Assembly: GCA_028583405.1 (NCBI GenBank) | Contig: JAPTMU010000163.1 | Span: forward strand, 388,996-452,995 | Reading direction: 5' to 3' | Length of the DNA stretch: 64,000 nt | Source: Pogonophryne albipinna | Taxonomy: Eukaryota; Chordata; Actinopteri; Perciformes; Artedidraconidae | Part shown: in pieces, positions 51,041 through 61,815 of the stretch | Layout of the letters: each line of letters opens with the position of its first letter | Position numbering within the stretch: the first letter of the stretch is position 1 | Position numbers and translations under genes: made by a program | The notes under the pieces: model-generated | Databases searched by the model: none | The model's input: only the letters and a program-made list of their open reading frames with translations | What the model was told of the DNA's origin: nothing

Positions 51041-51463
51041 CTACTATAGATAGACGAAAAGACAACAATTAAAAACTGTAATTCAATTAAACATGGGAAA
51101 CAACAGAATATGCTTACATATGGCACAAATCTTTGACTCAATGGTGAATTAGAAGATGTTGTGATAAATGTGTGACCTTACGTATTTTTGTGATATTTTT
51201 GGAATGCCTTAAGTGACTCTGTATCATTTACATTACATTTACTTTTTTGAACTTGGACTCAGCGATTTACAGATTAGATTTTGGAGATCAAAGGCTAAGG
51301 TCACTGTGATTAAACAAAACACACTTTGTTTTAACGTAACTTACAATAACAATATTTATGCTAATTATGACCATTTCGCAAACATTTCTTTGAGGATTGA
51401 ATCATAAAGTGATGATGTTTATTATATTAGAATATAATATAATGTAAAATGTATTTGAATTAC

Positions 51464-51550
51464 CACTGTCTTTCTCTCCCTCCTTATTTCTTCCTCTTGC
51501 ATGCTTCTTCTTTTGGAGAGTTTTAGCCTGGCCTTTTCCTGGGCTCTGAT
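51464..51550 (-). CDS. Recombinase-like gene, linker exon (DQSPGKGQAK)
   Basis: 87-bp symmetric exon (enters and leaves one base into a codon), acceptor TTATAG, donor GTAATT. Basic lysine-rich linker. It is a duplicate of the sequence at 51985-52072. Confidence 0.65.
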
Positions 51551-51984
51551 CTATAACAGCAAAAGACAAATATTAGTTTATTTTGGTCAAAGAGACCTCA
51601 GCTACTATAAGGTTTATGTGTGTTCAACTGCTGACATTCAAATCCAACCACCAGGAGCTAACAGCTAATTGCTAATACAGAGGTCAAAATTGTGAGCAAC
51701 AACACTAGTATATGAGAGGGAATTATTGTAGTAACCTAACAACCCTGCTGTATTGTGCAAAAAGTGCTGTTGAAATATGTTAAATGTTTGCTGATTGTAT
51801 TTATAGAGCAATACAATAATTCAGGAGCACATATTAATATTGTTTTGTGTCTGTGTAAGTATACAGCTGTCCGGAAGTAAGTGGTCCTTTTACATTAAAA
51901 TAACTGTGGAAGTGACAATAAGAGGTTAATCTTCGTCAGACAGAAAAAGAAGCTTTAAAAGGGTAGGCTTTTGTGACTTTTTTA

Positions 51985-52072
51985 AACTTAGCCTTTTTTC
52001 TCTCTATTGCTTTCTTTTTCTGTGTGACCTTCTGTGGGACACTTTTGGCCTGGCCCTTTTCTGGGCTCTGAT
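51985..52072 (-). pseudogene. Recombinase-like gene, decayed duplicate of the linker exon
   Basis: Encodes DQSPEKGQAKSVPQKV and a lysine-rich tail after an acceptor (TTGTAG). No donor in the required phase is visible, so this copy is probably skipped. Confidence 0.45.
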
Positions 52073-52458
52073 CTACAATAGTAACAGGCACACATTAATT
52101 TCTGTTAGTTAATAAGAACTAAATTATCATTTATAATTAGGTTCATGTGTATGCACCTGCTGATATTCAAATCAGACCACCAAGACCTGAGAGCAGGGTA
52201 CTAACTGATATTTCAGTGTATACAAATGAGAGAATCAGTATGTCCTTACAGTTTACAAAAACAGTGTTACCAGGGGGGCAATGGTTTATCTTCCACAACA
52301 ATGACAGTTAATATTTACTATGATGAATTACCTATCTTAAATGAGCTGTAAACTCTACTAAAATTATACTGATGATTGAAGTATGAAAAACACCAGCACA
52401 TTTTCTGTTAGATTTTTGCCCCAAAATATCATTATAATAATTGAAGCGTTATATTCAC

Positions 52459-52488
52459 CATTTGAACTTTCACCATCAGAACCACCAT
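52459..52488 (-). CDS. Recombinase-like gene, 30-bp micro-exon
   Basis: Encodes DGGSDGESSN between acceptor TTTTTCAG and donor GTGAAT, in the same symmetric phase as its neighbours. It resembles the start of the exon at 53516. Confidence 0.55.
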
Positions 52489-52632
52489 CTGAAAAACAAG
52501 AGAACAGGAGTGACATGAGTGACACCTCATACTATGCTGTGTAGGAAAGGAGACTAGCAACTGTATCTGCCTCATCTTGATATCATAAAATGTGTATATG
52601 AATGGTCTCTGCCCTTCTTTTTTTAAACGCAC

Positions 52633-52704
52633 CATCATCCACCTCTCTGCCTCGTTTCCATCTCCTTTGTGGGACACTCTCTGATGTTGATGGGGGACTT
52701 TTAG
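52633..52704 (-). CDS. Recombinase-like gene, 72-bp exon
   Basis: Encodes KSPPSTSESVPQRRWKRGRE and VDD, acceptor TTCACAG, donor GTGCGT, symmetric phase. It contains a possible nuclear-localisation cluster (RRWKRGR). Confidence 0.65.
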
Positions 52705-53515
52705 CTGTGAATATAACATATGTTTAAATATTAGTCCTCAAATACTAAAGTATGACTCCTGATATTCAAAAGATCTCAATAAATGAGTATTCCATGACTT
52801 CATAAAGTCTGCCGCTGTGTCTAAAGAAAATCCTTCCTTATTTATTATATATTGCATTTTAGAAATCATCCTCCATTTTGATCATTTTGTGTTAACACAT
52901 TATATACATCTGAAAATAAGTTTTTTCGATGAGGAGCCTTAAGAATTCGACAAAAAAAGGAACATAAGTCTTCTGCATGAATTGTTTTTTCCATCATCCT
53001 TGAATTACTTAATATTGTATTCTTCATTTACAAGATATAAAAAGTCATAAATATACATTTAACAATATGCAGAAGTCAGCAAACATCTATCTTTTTTTTG
53101 GAAAAATATTAGACCTGAATCTCTACAGTGATTGGTGATGAGCTCTACAGAGAGCATCACTTTTCACCAGCCCGCAGCAGCTCTCTACATAGTATCTGCA
53201 TCATGACATCATCTAAGCCAAACTGCACAAAAGCAGAGTTCAGCTGTACCATCAGAGAATGGGTTTCACACCACTGTCTCACTCTCCTGTACATCAGTAA
53301 GCAGCACACTTTAGGCATACTTTGTTGAATTAATATGTTATTTAATGGTGCGTTGGTTATTCTGACTCAAGTATAATGTAACTGTAATAGTAATGTATTT
53401 CAAGTCCATCAGCTGTCACAACTTCACCTTTGCTTAGTGCACTCCTAATATGTATTTAGCAGTTTAGTGTTGTCTGTTTTTTTTCTTCAAAATACATAGT
53501 GGATGGAATATTTAC
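52705..53515. other. Intron sequence
   Basis: AT-rich, no further exon recognised. Confidence 0.4.
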
Positions 53516-53608
53516 CATTCTCATATGTTTCACTTTCCATAACCGAGCCCTCATCCTCATCACTCTGGACAGGTCTGTCCTTGGTGGTGGAAAGGTCAGA
53601 ACCTCCAT
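53516..53608 (-). CDS. Recombinase-like gene, 93-bp acidic exon
   Basis: Encodes DGGSDLSTTKDRPVQSDEDE and a further acidic run, acceptor GTTTTCAG, donor GTAAAT, symmetric phase. Confidence 0.62.
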
Positions 53609-54445
53609 CTGAAAACAAGAGCAAACAGAAAGTGGCACCTTGTAATATAAGGGTTGGAAAGGAAGATATACTGAAATCATTCAATATCTGCCAATTTAAC
53701 CCATACATTATATAAACTATTGCAATCCAATACATCTATTTGCAATAAAGTCAACATAAATAAATGATATCGTTTTCATTTATGTTCAGGTCACACTGTC
53801 TTTGATTCATTTATTTTTGGTCAAGGTTTTTGAGAGGATGATAGTGATGGCGTTTTACTGGACTGCATTTTATTCCACCTTTATGTATGTTAATAGGTAG
53901 CGGAAAAATCAGAATCCCCTCACGATACAATGTAGTCCAGAACAACACCACCTTAATATAAGAACATATGATGTATAGAGCTGTTGGATTGAATATTAAT
54001 AGACTGCACAGGTGTTAGTACTTAAAGAATGACTAAAAGTGTAATTCATTGATTATATTTCATTTGTTCTGAAGATAAAATGATGAATGAAATATTAACT
54101 GAAGCTCTAACATCCCCTCACGTTTCTCCATAACAAATATAGAATAATAAAAGTAGGATAAATAAAGTAAAAAGACTTCGGATGAGCAAATTCTACTATT
54201 GATCTGCTGATTTCACCGGACAGCATGGAGTAGTTGTTGACATTTCAATGTTTTGACCATACTATGCAATTCCAAGACCAGATAAATAACTAAACCAAGC
54301 TCTCCTTTGCCTATGAATTATTATTCCTGTTCTGTTGTAAGAAAGGAAATGGCTTTCTAAGGTATTTGGCTACACATATGAAAATATTGATTATGCATCA
54401 ACAATAAAACAGTTCAGGACAAAATCGGTTACAGTGCATACATAC
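53609..54445. other. Intron sequence
   Basis: AT-rich; nothing recognised. Confidence 0.4.
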
Positions 54446-54526
54446 CACAGAGAGAAAGATGAATTGTGTCCAGGTTTTTTCCTGTTAAGGTCCCACTTCC
54501 TTGCTCCATAGCAAACAGAAGTTTGC
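54446..54526 (-). pseudogene. Recombinase-like gene, end of the recombinase exon
   Basis: Encodes SKLLFAMEQGSGTLTGKNLD before donor GTATGT. This matches the segment that normally follows the catalytic-tyrosine region in this family. It is cut from the rest of its exon by the hAT element at 54535-55756 and is in a frame shifted by one relative to the frame at 55765. Confidence 0.65.
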
Positions 54527-54534
54527 TTATCTTG

Positions 54535-55756
54535 TAGGGGTGTAACGGTACACGTACCCGTACCGAAATTATTCGGAACGGGCCCTTCGGTTCGGTACAC
54601 GTGTGTACCGAAGTGTACCGAACGAATATAACGTTAAACGTAAAAAATTGAGAACGTGAACAACTTCTTGGAAGTAATCTCAGGTGCTGCGTCGCAGCAT
54701 TCAGAGTAATTTGCTCACATTGTGTTCAACGCGTCATCGAGCGAGCAAGTCATTTCATTGGACGAGCTGGTCAGAGGGATGCGTTCAAATGTAGTCAGTA
54801 ATTTGAGGAACTGTCGAAATGGCGAACGCAGATAAATTGAGCTCGAAAATCCTCCAGCATCATTGAAGTCTCCGGTTTGGGAACATTTTGGTTTCGCAGT
54901 TACGTACAAGGATGACGGACAAAGACAGGTGGACCGAACCAAAGCTGTTTGTCGGCATTGTTCAACTAACATTGGTTACGCGGCTGGCAATACATCAAAC
55001 TTGCACACTCATTTGAAAAGGCATCACCCGAACGTGAATATCACCGGTACCAAAAGAAAAAAGACTGAAGTGCAAACCCAACTCTTGCTAGCATTCAAGC
55101 CTCCACCACTCGCAACAAGTTCAGACCGAGCCAAAGCTATTACAAACGCCAAATATCCTTATGTTGCCATGTTAGCAAAGCGCTACCTGGCTGTATCTGC
55201 TACCTCTGTCCCTAGAGAGGGTGTTCTCCACAGCAGGAGACATTGTTAGTGCCAGCAGATCTGCCCTTTCAGCAAGCAATGTGGACAAGTTCATCTTTCT
55301 TTAAAACAACATGAAAATACAATGACAAGCAAGTCATAATGTCAAACTGGCTGCTTAGGTACTAGTACAGTTCAAATACAGATTATTTCAGTTCATCGAA
55401 ATGCTGCACCTTAATGTTTATTTTATTATATTTTGTATTTATTTGAGTGAATATTCATAGTTTAATAATAATTAAAAAACCCAAACTAATAGTTTATGTT
55501 TTGTGAGTACTAGTACAGTAAAGTTCAAATACAGATTATTTCAGTTCATCGAAATGCTGCACCTTAATATTTATTTTATTATATTTTGTATTTATTTGAG
55601 TGAATACATTATTCACAGTTTAATAATAATTTAAAAAAAATATGTTATGTTTTGTGATAATTTTTTCTGCTGTACCGAAAACGTACCGAACCGAACCGTG
55701 ACCTAAAAACCGAGGTACGTACCGAACCGAAATGTTGGTGAACCGTTACACCCCTA
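54535..55756 (+). mobile_element. hAT transposon, internally deleted, inserted in an exon
   Basis: Inverted ends TAGGGGTGTAACGGT and its complement, with a perfect 8-bp duplication TTATCTTG (54527-54534 and 55757-55764). The + strand encodes a BED zinc finger (about 54940-55035: C..C then H....H in VCRHCSTNIG ... LHTHLKRHH). This is followed directly by the C-terminal dimerisation motif (KRYLAVSATSVP, about 55180), which then shifts frame. The catalytic middle is deleted, so it is non-autonomous. Confidence 0.92.
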
Positions 55757-55764
55757 TTATCTTG

Positions 55765-56726
55765 GCAATCTGAAATGTTTTGTCTGTCTGTAAAATTCAC
55801 GGTGAACTCTGATGTCATGACCCATGAACCTTGCAACTTGTTCCAGCTCTTGCTCACTAAGATCCAGAAGTTGGCAGAGTGTGGCAACCTGTTTTCGTAA
55901 CTTGGTGGAGCAAGGAAGTTCAGGATTTTCTGCCTTGCTCTCATCTGCATATCTTCGCAGACAGTCACATCCACGTATGTTTGTCATTGCACCAGGTCGT
56001 GCAAAAAGATAGGGATTGTCAGCCGGGATGCCCGCTTCATCTCTCCATTTTATCAGCAAATCAATCGACTCCTTCATTCTTTCTGTAAAGAAAACAGGTA
56101 CCTTCCTGCCTCTTTTCCCGCGGATCTCTATGCGGGTTAACAGCTTGCTTAGCTCCTTCTCTAATGGAGACAAGGTTTCATAAATGTCATCATTGATAGA
56201 AGTTGTGTTGACTTTCTTGTAGGTGTCAAGAGTCAAGCGTGACGCTTCTCCTTCTCGTCGTTTGTTAAATATAATGACTTGCGCCAGAACTGCCTCGTTT
56301 AACTGCTTGTATGCTGGTAAGCTCAGCTGTTGTGACAGCTTCTCCCTTGCTTCATCTTCCACAATCCTCAGATGGTCCCTCAGAGCCATTACGTTTTTTG
56401 TGAGGGGGATGTCATCTTGTTTGTTCCAACTATTTTCTTTTATAGTTTGGTGAGCACTAACAGAAACATAGTTCTTCCAGTTTTTCTCCAAAAGCTCAAA
56501 GAATCTTTTCGCCCTCTTCTCACCCAGGTCATCTTCATTCATTAGAGTCTGTCCAATCAGGACTTCCACAGCTCCTTTCAGACTGAATCCAAGTTTGACT
56601 GCAGTGGAAGGTTTTCCGAACTCATTCTTGCTTGGACGAAACTTTGAAAGACTCTTAGCTGCATCAACAACAAGCTGGAATGTTGATGGTACACATACAT
56701 CTTCTAAACTCTTTACATTTTTGTCC
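55765..56726 (-). pseudogene. Tyrosine-recombinase-like domain of the zinc-finger gene
   Basis: About 320 codons starting at a methionine just inside the retroviral insertion. A helical N-terminal part (STFQLVVDAAKSLSKF) precedes a tyrosine-recombinase-like fold. An arginine lies in IFNKRREGEAS, a TKLRKQVATL stands where HxxR is expected, and MGHDIRVHREFYR carries the late histidine and tyrosine. This resembles Crypton/DIRS-type recombinases domesticated in fish; its function is not known. The two active-site arginines and the tyrosine are candidates, while the HxxR histidine is replaced. After REFYRQT a one-base shift relative to the downstream part is evident, and the hAT then supplies an early stop. 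The 5' half is at 63412-64000. Confidence 0.78.
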
Positions 56727-57167
56727 ATTAATGTGAGGTATCTATATTACTTTGTAAGGGTAAAACCCCCGCTCGGTTCAATATACCAGATCCAGTGAAC
56801 AGAGAAGACAGGACTCGAGATTTAAGTTTACTTGCAGCAAGGAGAATCGGCGAGTGACATGCAATGTCCACTCCTAACCAAATCCTACTGCCTTTTCTCC
56901 GTGCAGCCTTTTTATTCAGAAATACAATGTACATCACATGCATCAGGAAGTGGCTATGACCAACGCCTTAGTTGTCATATGGGAATCTTGTGACTCGCAG
57001 TCATATGGATGTGTGTGTGTGTGTATGGTCCAAGGAACAGACTATAGTCTGTTCCTCTTCTCTGACCACGAGTCTCCTGTACCACATCTATGAGAACACA
57101 TGATGTCAACATATTTATCAAAACACATTATGAAAATACATTATTTATCCTTCAATAAACTCTAACA
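56727..57167 (-). repeat. ERV2 3' LTR
   Basis: On the - strand it starts TGTTAGAG after the purine tract AACAGGAGGGAA (57168-57179) and runs to CTCACATTAAT at the gene junction. It contains AATAAA (complement at about 56909-56914), a (GT)n run and a perfect 22-bp palindrome. Confidence 0.93.
57034..57055. promoter_or_regulatory. Perfect 22-bp palindrome in the ERV2 LTR
   Basis: The two 11-base arms read GGAACAGACTA and TAGTCTGTTCC. It is present in both LTRs (also 63278-63299) and lies in the U3 part. It could bind a dimeric transcription factor; the factor is not identified. Confidence 0.6.
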
Positions 57168-57285
57168 TTCCCTCCTGTTTTTCATAATTACTAGCTGGTT
57201 ACAGTGTCTTTATTACTTTCAGAATTAATTCACTTGTTTTTGACATTTTCGAACCATTCGTCATATGACAGACAGTAACCTAGCT

Positions 57286-57507
57286 TTAAGTCTTTATAAC
57301 AAGTTGATGGACATAGGCATTCCAGGCATTTGTCATCCTAGGGGAGCGTGCAGTTTTGTCGTTGTAATTCCATGGGTCATCGTTGAGTAGTGACCATTTT
57401 TTCTCTCGATGGACTTCTTCTTTTGTTGAGGATTCCTCACTCAATTGTCTTATAGTCATTAGCGTCAGACCCAGCAGGGCCACTACGAACAACACCTCTC
57501 CCAACAT
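57286..57507 (-). CDS. ERV2 small ORF with hydrophobic N-terminus
   Basis: 73 codons starting MLGEVLFVVALLGLTLM, then a charged tail. It lies where env should be. It may be the leftover Env leader or an accessory ORF; no SU or TM hallmark is present. Confidence 0.4.
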   Translation of the reverse strand: MLGEVLFVVALLGLTLMTIRQLSEESSTKEEVHREKKWSLLNDDPWNYNDKTARSPRMTNAWNAYVHQLVIKT

Positions 57508-57604
57508 AGTCTATTTGTGATAGTGGTTCTGTTGTTTTCTTCACCGGGGTTGAGACCAGTATTTCCTAATGAAACACCGCCCTTTGTAGCCGGACTTCCA
57601 CCAC

Positions 57605-60600
57605 TTATCCGTCGTTAAGTTGGAGAGGTATTACCTTTTTGCAGTGGCTCTGATGTATCCACGTAGTTCTTTCAGCGATTTTTAGTGCAGTCGGTGTTGT
57701 CAGCAGTACCGTGTAGGGACCGTCCCACCGTGGACAGTGCCAATGTTTCCTCTTAATCACCTTCACAAGGACCTGGTCACCAGTCTGCACTCGAGTGTCC
57801 TGTAAGGGAGTAGAAATGTCTGGCAGGTTATTTGTTCGAGCTATCTCATTGCTTCTGAAGAGTCTGCTCATCCATTCAGCTAATGTAGTCTCTGCCTCAG
57901 CATCATCCTCCTCCCTCACCTCGTCTGTGATTGGTAGTCTGAATTGCCTTCCTGTTATGATCTCAAAGGGAGACAACCCTTTTGCCGTGGGCGTGATTCT
58001 CATGCATGTTTCTACTAGAGACACACATTCCACCCACGGTCTTCCTGTTTCCTCCATTGTTTTCCTTAGTCTTAACTTTACTGTTCCGTTTGTTCTTTCC
58101 ACTAAGCCTGCACTCTGTGGATGATATGCACAATGGTTTTTTAATGTTATCCCCATATGTTCGGACAGTTTGGTAATAACCTGATTTACAAAATGGGAAC
58201 CATTATCACTGTACAGTTTCTCTGGAATACCTCTGTTTGGTATTATTGTCTTGCATATGGCTTTTGCTACGGTAATAGCGTCTGCATGTTTTGCTGGGAA
58301 TATTTCAACCCACTTTGAAAACGGACATATCATTACCAAACAGTATTTGTACCCTTGGCATGGTGTTAGTTCGATGAAGTCCATATGCATGTGTTGAAAC
58401 GGGTATGTTGGTGGAGGGAACTTTCCTCTCTGTGGTCGCTCATTGCCTTGAGCATTGTGTCTGCAACATACTATACAGGCTCTACAAAAGTTTTTAGAAA
58501 ATTTAATGTAGTTGTATGTATGGAAGTGTTCATTTATTACTGTTATCATTCTCCCTGTTGAGACATGGCACGGCCCATGACTCAAATTAGCTGCTGTTTT
58601 GTAGAGACTAACAGGGAGTACTATCTTGTTGTTTATTCTGAATGTTCCCTCAGGGTCTGTGGTTGCACCATCTGTCAACCATTTCTTCTTTTCTCTGTCG
58701 GGTGCGCTGTTCTGCATATCCTTTAATATCACAAGAGGTATTGGTTGTGAAACACTTTCCCCCTTCTGCAAGAGGATATGAAACCCATATTCGCCCACAG
58801 CTGCTAGTTTAGCTACCTTATCTGCGTGTGCATTGCCAAGTGTTACTGCATCCTCTCCACTAGTGTGCGCAGCACATTTGCATATAGCGATGCTTTTCGG
58901 CAACAACACCGCTTTTAAAAGGTCTGTCAGCAGTTGTGCGTGAGTGACTGGTTTTCCTGTTGACGTTTTCATGCCCCTGCGGGCCCATTGGGCTGCAAAT
59001 ACATGTACTGTTGAGTGTGCATACTGGCTGTCTGTCCACATAGTCACATCTTTTCCAACCCCCGCTTTGCATGCTTCTGTAAGAGCTACTAATTCCGCTG
59101 CTTGTGCAGAATATGTGTGTGGGAGTCGGCCTGCTTTTATGACCTGTGTGTGTGATACAACTGCAAACCCTGTTTGATTTTGGCCTGTTATAGATTTAGA
59201 ACAGGACCCATCCACAAACCATGTTTCTCCACTTGGCAGTTGAACATCTTTCAAATCTGGTCTTGGTTTGCATGTTCTGTCAGTCTCTTCTTTACAACAG
59301 TGTGGTTCTCCATCTTCTGCTGTAGGTATTAATGTGGCTGGATTTAAGATATTACATCTTTTTATCACAATGTGTGGTTGTGACATTAGTGTAGCTGTCA
59401 GTGCCAAATAACGTGCAGGTGATAAGAAAGCCATTTTGGTGTCATGTAACAACATGGTGACTGCGTGTGGAACCATCAGTGTGAGTGGGTGGAACAAAAC
59501 TATTTCTGCTGTACAATGTACCGCCATTGCTGCAGCGCATACTGCTTGTACGCATACTGGTAATGCTTGTGCTACTGGGTCTAACCTTTTAGAGTAGTAA
59601 GCGACAGGCCTTAGTTTTGTGCCGTGTTTTTGGGCTAATACTGATGTCATAAACCCTTTTTTGCAGTCAACTGTTTGTACAAATGGTTTTTCATAGTCTG
59701 GTAATGCTAACACTGATGACCCTACGAGACACTGTTTAGTCCTTTCAAATGCAGCTTCTGCCTCTTGTGTCCATTCTATCTTGCCGGACATTTTCATGTC
59801 ATTGTCTGAGTATATGCAATCTAGTAGGGGCTGAGTCATTCCTGCATAGTCTGGAACCCATGCTCTGCAATAGTTAGTCAGCCCAAGGAATTGCATCATT
59901 TGTTTTTTTGTTGTTGGTTTTGGTGCGTTTAACACCGTTTGTTTCCTCTCTGAGTGTATGTGTCTCCCTTCTCGGTTTAAACTGTGGCCTAAAAAGATAA
60001 CTTCCTCTTTCACAAACTGAAGTTTCTGTCTTGAAACCTTGTTTCCTGTTTTTGCCAAATGTGTCAATACTTGTAGTGTGACTTTTGTGCTTTCTTCCTG
60101 TGTGGGTGACGCTACAAGAATATCATCGACATATACCAAAATCTGCGATGTGTCAGGTATCTGTAATGTAGCCAAACAATTAGCTATTTCTCGTGAAAAG
60201 ATTGTTGGGCTATCCACATACCCCTGAGGTAATCTGGTGTATGTGTACTTTGTTCCTTCATGTGTGAACCCGAACCATCCTTGTGAGTCTTTTTCTACAG
60301 GAATGGAGAAAAAGGCATTGCTTAAGTCTATCACTGAGAACCACGCCATATTTGGCTTAAGGCCGTTCATTAACGTGTGTGGATCTGGTACTGTTGGGGC
60401 TGTGCTTTGTACAGCGTCATTTACTGCTCTTAAGTCTTGGATCATTCTCCATGACTGCCCATCAGCCTTTTTTACTGGGAAGATGGGGGTATTGCATGAT
60501 GCATCAGGGCACTCACACAAGATTCCTGCTTTTAGCATTTCTTCAATTACAGGTTTGATGCCAACTTTTGCATCCTCTTTCAATGGGTATTGTCTTATGT

Positions 60601-60733
60601 TAGGTCTGTAGTTAGTTTTTGGTCTAACGTGTATAGGTTTTGCGTTCACCATGCGACCTACATCACATTTTCCTTGTGACCATACGCATGGTGGCACCGT
60701 TTTCAGGACCTCTAAGGCCTCTTCACTTAGCAT
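57605..60733 (-). CDS. pol: ERV2 pol (RT, RNase H, integrase)
   Basis: 1042 codons, open throughout. RT has IQDLRAVN (about 98-105), VIDLSNAFFSIP (134-145), LPQGYVDSP (168-176) and the active site YVDD (201-204). RNase H starts near 506 with WFVDGSCSK, followed by MWTDSQYA. Integrase has a zinc site (H...H...C..C, about 716-758) and a DDE core with HMDFIEL, YSDNGSHF and GLVERTNG (about 786, 845 and 878), then an SH3-like end. No lesion was seen. It lies in the same frame as the protease, separated from it by one TGA (60737-60739) with an ATG two codons on. It is related to the pol of ERV1 but clearly a different lineage. Confidence 0.93.
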   Translation of the reverse strand: MLSEEALEVLKTVPPCVWSQGKCDVGRMVNAKPIHVRPKTNYRPNIRQYPLKEDAKVGIKPVIEEMLKAGILCECPDASCNTPIFPVKKADGQSWRMIQDLRAVNDAVQSTAPTVPDPHTLMNGLKPNMAWFSVIDLSNAFFSIPVEKDSQGWFGFTHEGTKYTYTRLPQGYVDSPTIFSREIANCLATLQIPDTSQILVYVDDILVASPTQEESTKVTLQVLTHLAKTGNKVSRQKLQFVKEEVIFLGHSLNREGRHIHSERKQTVLNAPKPTTKKQMMQFLGLTNYCRAWVPDYAGMTQPLLDCIYSDNDMKMSGKIEWTQEAEAAFERTKQCLVGSSVLALPDYEKPFVQTVDCKKGFMTSVLAQKHGTKLRPVAYYSKRLDPVAQALPVCVQAVCAAAMAVHCTAEIVLFHPLTLMVPHAVTMLLHDTKMAFLSPARYLALTATLMSQPHIVIKRCNILNPATLIPTAEDGEPHCCKEETDRTCKPRPDLKDVQLPSGETWFVDGSCSKSITGQNQTGFAVVSHTQVIKAGRLPHTYSAQAAELVALTEACKAGVGKDVTMWTDSQYAHSTVHVFAAQWARRGMKTSTGKPVTHAQLLTDLLKAVLLPKSIAICKCAAHTSGEDAVTLGNAHADKVAKLAAVGEYGFHILLQKGESVSQPIPLVILKDMQNSAPDREKKKWLTDGATTDPEGTFRINNKIVLPVSLYKTAANLSHGPCHVSTGRMITVINEHFHTYNYIKFSKNFCRACIVCCRHNAQGNERPQRGKFPPPTYPFQHMHMDFIELTPCQGYKYCLVMICPFSKWVEIFPAKHADAITVAKAICKTIIPNRGIPEKLYSDNGSHFVNQVITKLSEHMGITLKNHCAYHPQSAGLVERTNGTVKLRLRKTMEETGRPWVECVSLVETCMRITPTAKGLSPFEIITGRQFRLPITDEVREEDDAEAETTLAEWMSRLFRSNEIARTNNLPDISTPLQDTRVQTGDQVLVKVIKRKHWHCPRWDGPYTVLLTTPTALKIAERTTWIHQSHCKKVIPLQLNDG

Positions 60734-60736
60734 ACA

Positions 60737-61586
60737 TCATTGTTGTTCAGGGTCGTCTAGGTGGGTGCGTGGTGTCATCACTAGGGTAAACCCTAGAGTT
60801 TTGCGCTTTAACCCGCCTCCAGTTTGCCAACCGTTTTTGTCATCTGTCCATTTTGTTATCCTGTTACCTCTAGCCACTAATAAACCTAAGTCTCTCCATG
60901 AAGTCCCTGGGCCCCTAGCTACTGATATGTGTGGCGTGGAACCTGGTTCCATTATCAAGGCAGTGGTTGATGGGACCCTAGCGTCAATTACAACATCCCC
61001 GTGTTGGTTTGCATACATCGAGTGGAACACTACCCTCTGTGGTGTCAGTCGATGCACGAGCACATCATAGTCTTTATCTGGGCCAGGGGTGTTCTTGTAC
61101 TTTAGTGTAACGTGCAATGCGTCAGGTTTCATTACTTCTTGGCCATGTTGTGGGGTGAATAGCGTTAACAGGTGTTCACCTGTGTTTGTCACGTCAGGTT
61201 GTGGCATGTCTAGTGACCAGTAGTAGTTGGGGGTGTTTATGGATTTTTGAAGGAAGACCTGGTCTTCCACCTTTTCTCCGGGCCCTACTGCTCGCATTCC
61301 CCCTTTGACTGGTACTACACTGATTTTTAATATTTCCATGCCGTCTCTCCCTAGCAAATTGACAGGGCAGTTTGAGATGAACACAAATTTGAGGGATGCC
61401 TGGAGGCTTGACCTTCTATCTTCCATAAAAAGTGGCTTTGAAATCGACCTCTGATTTATGTGTCCATTTGCTGATTTTACAAACATAGTGCCAGTTGGTG
61501 GCCACATTCTTTGGACCTCTTTGTTCACTACTGATGAGTCTGCACCGCTGTCACATAAGAATTCTAATTTTTCCCCATTGTTAATT
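60737..61586 (-). CDS. pro: ERV2 protease region
   Basis: Open from the junction with the AT-rich insert. The catalytic motif is CDSGADSS (about 61540-61565), and a flap-like and helical part follows with LLGRDGMEIL, the conserved retropepsin alpha-helix motif. The remaining ~170 residues lead toward RT. The first methionine is after the active site, so translation must come from gag-pro readthrough or shift. A stop (TGA, 60737-60739) ends it just before pol. Confidence 0.8.
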
Positions 61587-61815
61587 AATTCAAATCAATT
61601 TATCTTTGATAATTAGTAAATATAAACTAAATTCTACCAGATGTTTAGTAAATCTAACTTAAGTTTGTTCAAATAATTGCTTAATACAAACTCAATTAAA
61701 ATGAATAAATAACACATTTTGACTGTTTCTTCAATTAACATTTACTTAATATAATTATATTTTATTATTACTTTGTTGCCACAATTTTATTAAGTAACTA
61801 TAGGTCACAGTTTTT
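61587..61815. repeat. AT-rich segment replacing most of ERV2 gag
   Basis: About 230 bp, over 75% A+T, unlike the flanking viral sequence. It ends near TCACAGTTTTTACAGTGTAG, a form common at fish MITE ends. Gag reads into it and stops. Capsid and nucleocapsid coding sequence is absent, so a deletion accompanied this insertion or followed it. Confidence 0.65.

Noticed and set aside
60737..60739. TGA as a selenocysteine codon
   Set aside because: No reason for selenoprotein function in a retroviral pro-pol junction and no SECIS-like element was recognised; decay or readthrough is simpler.
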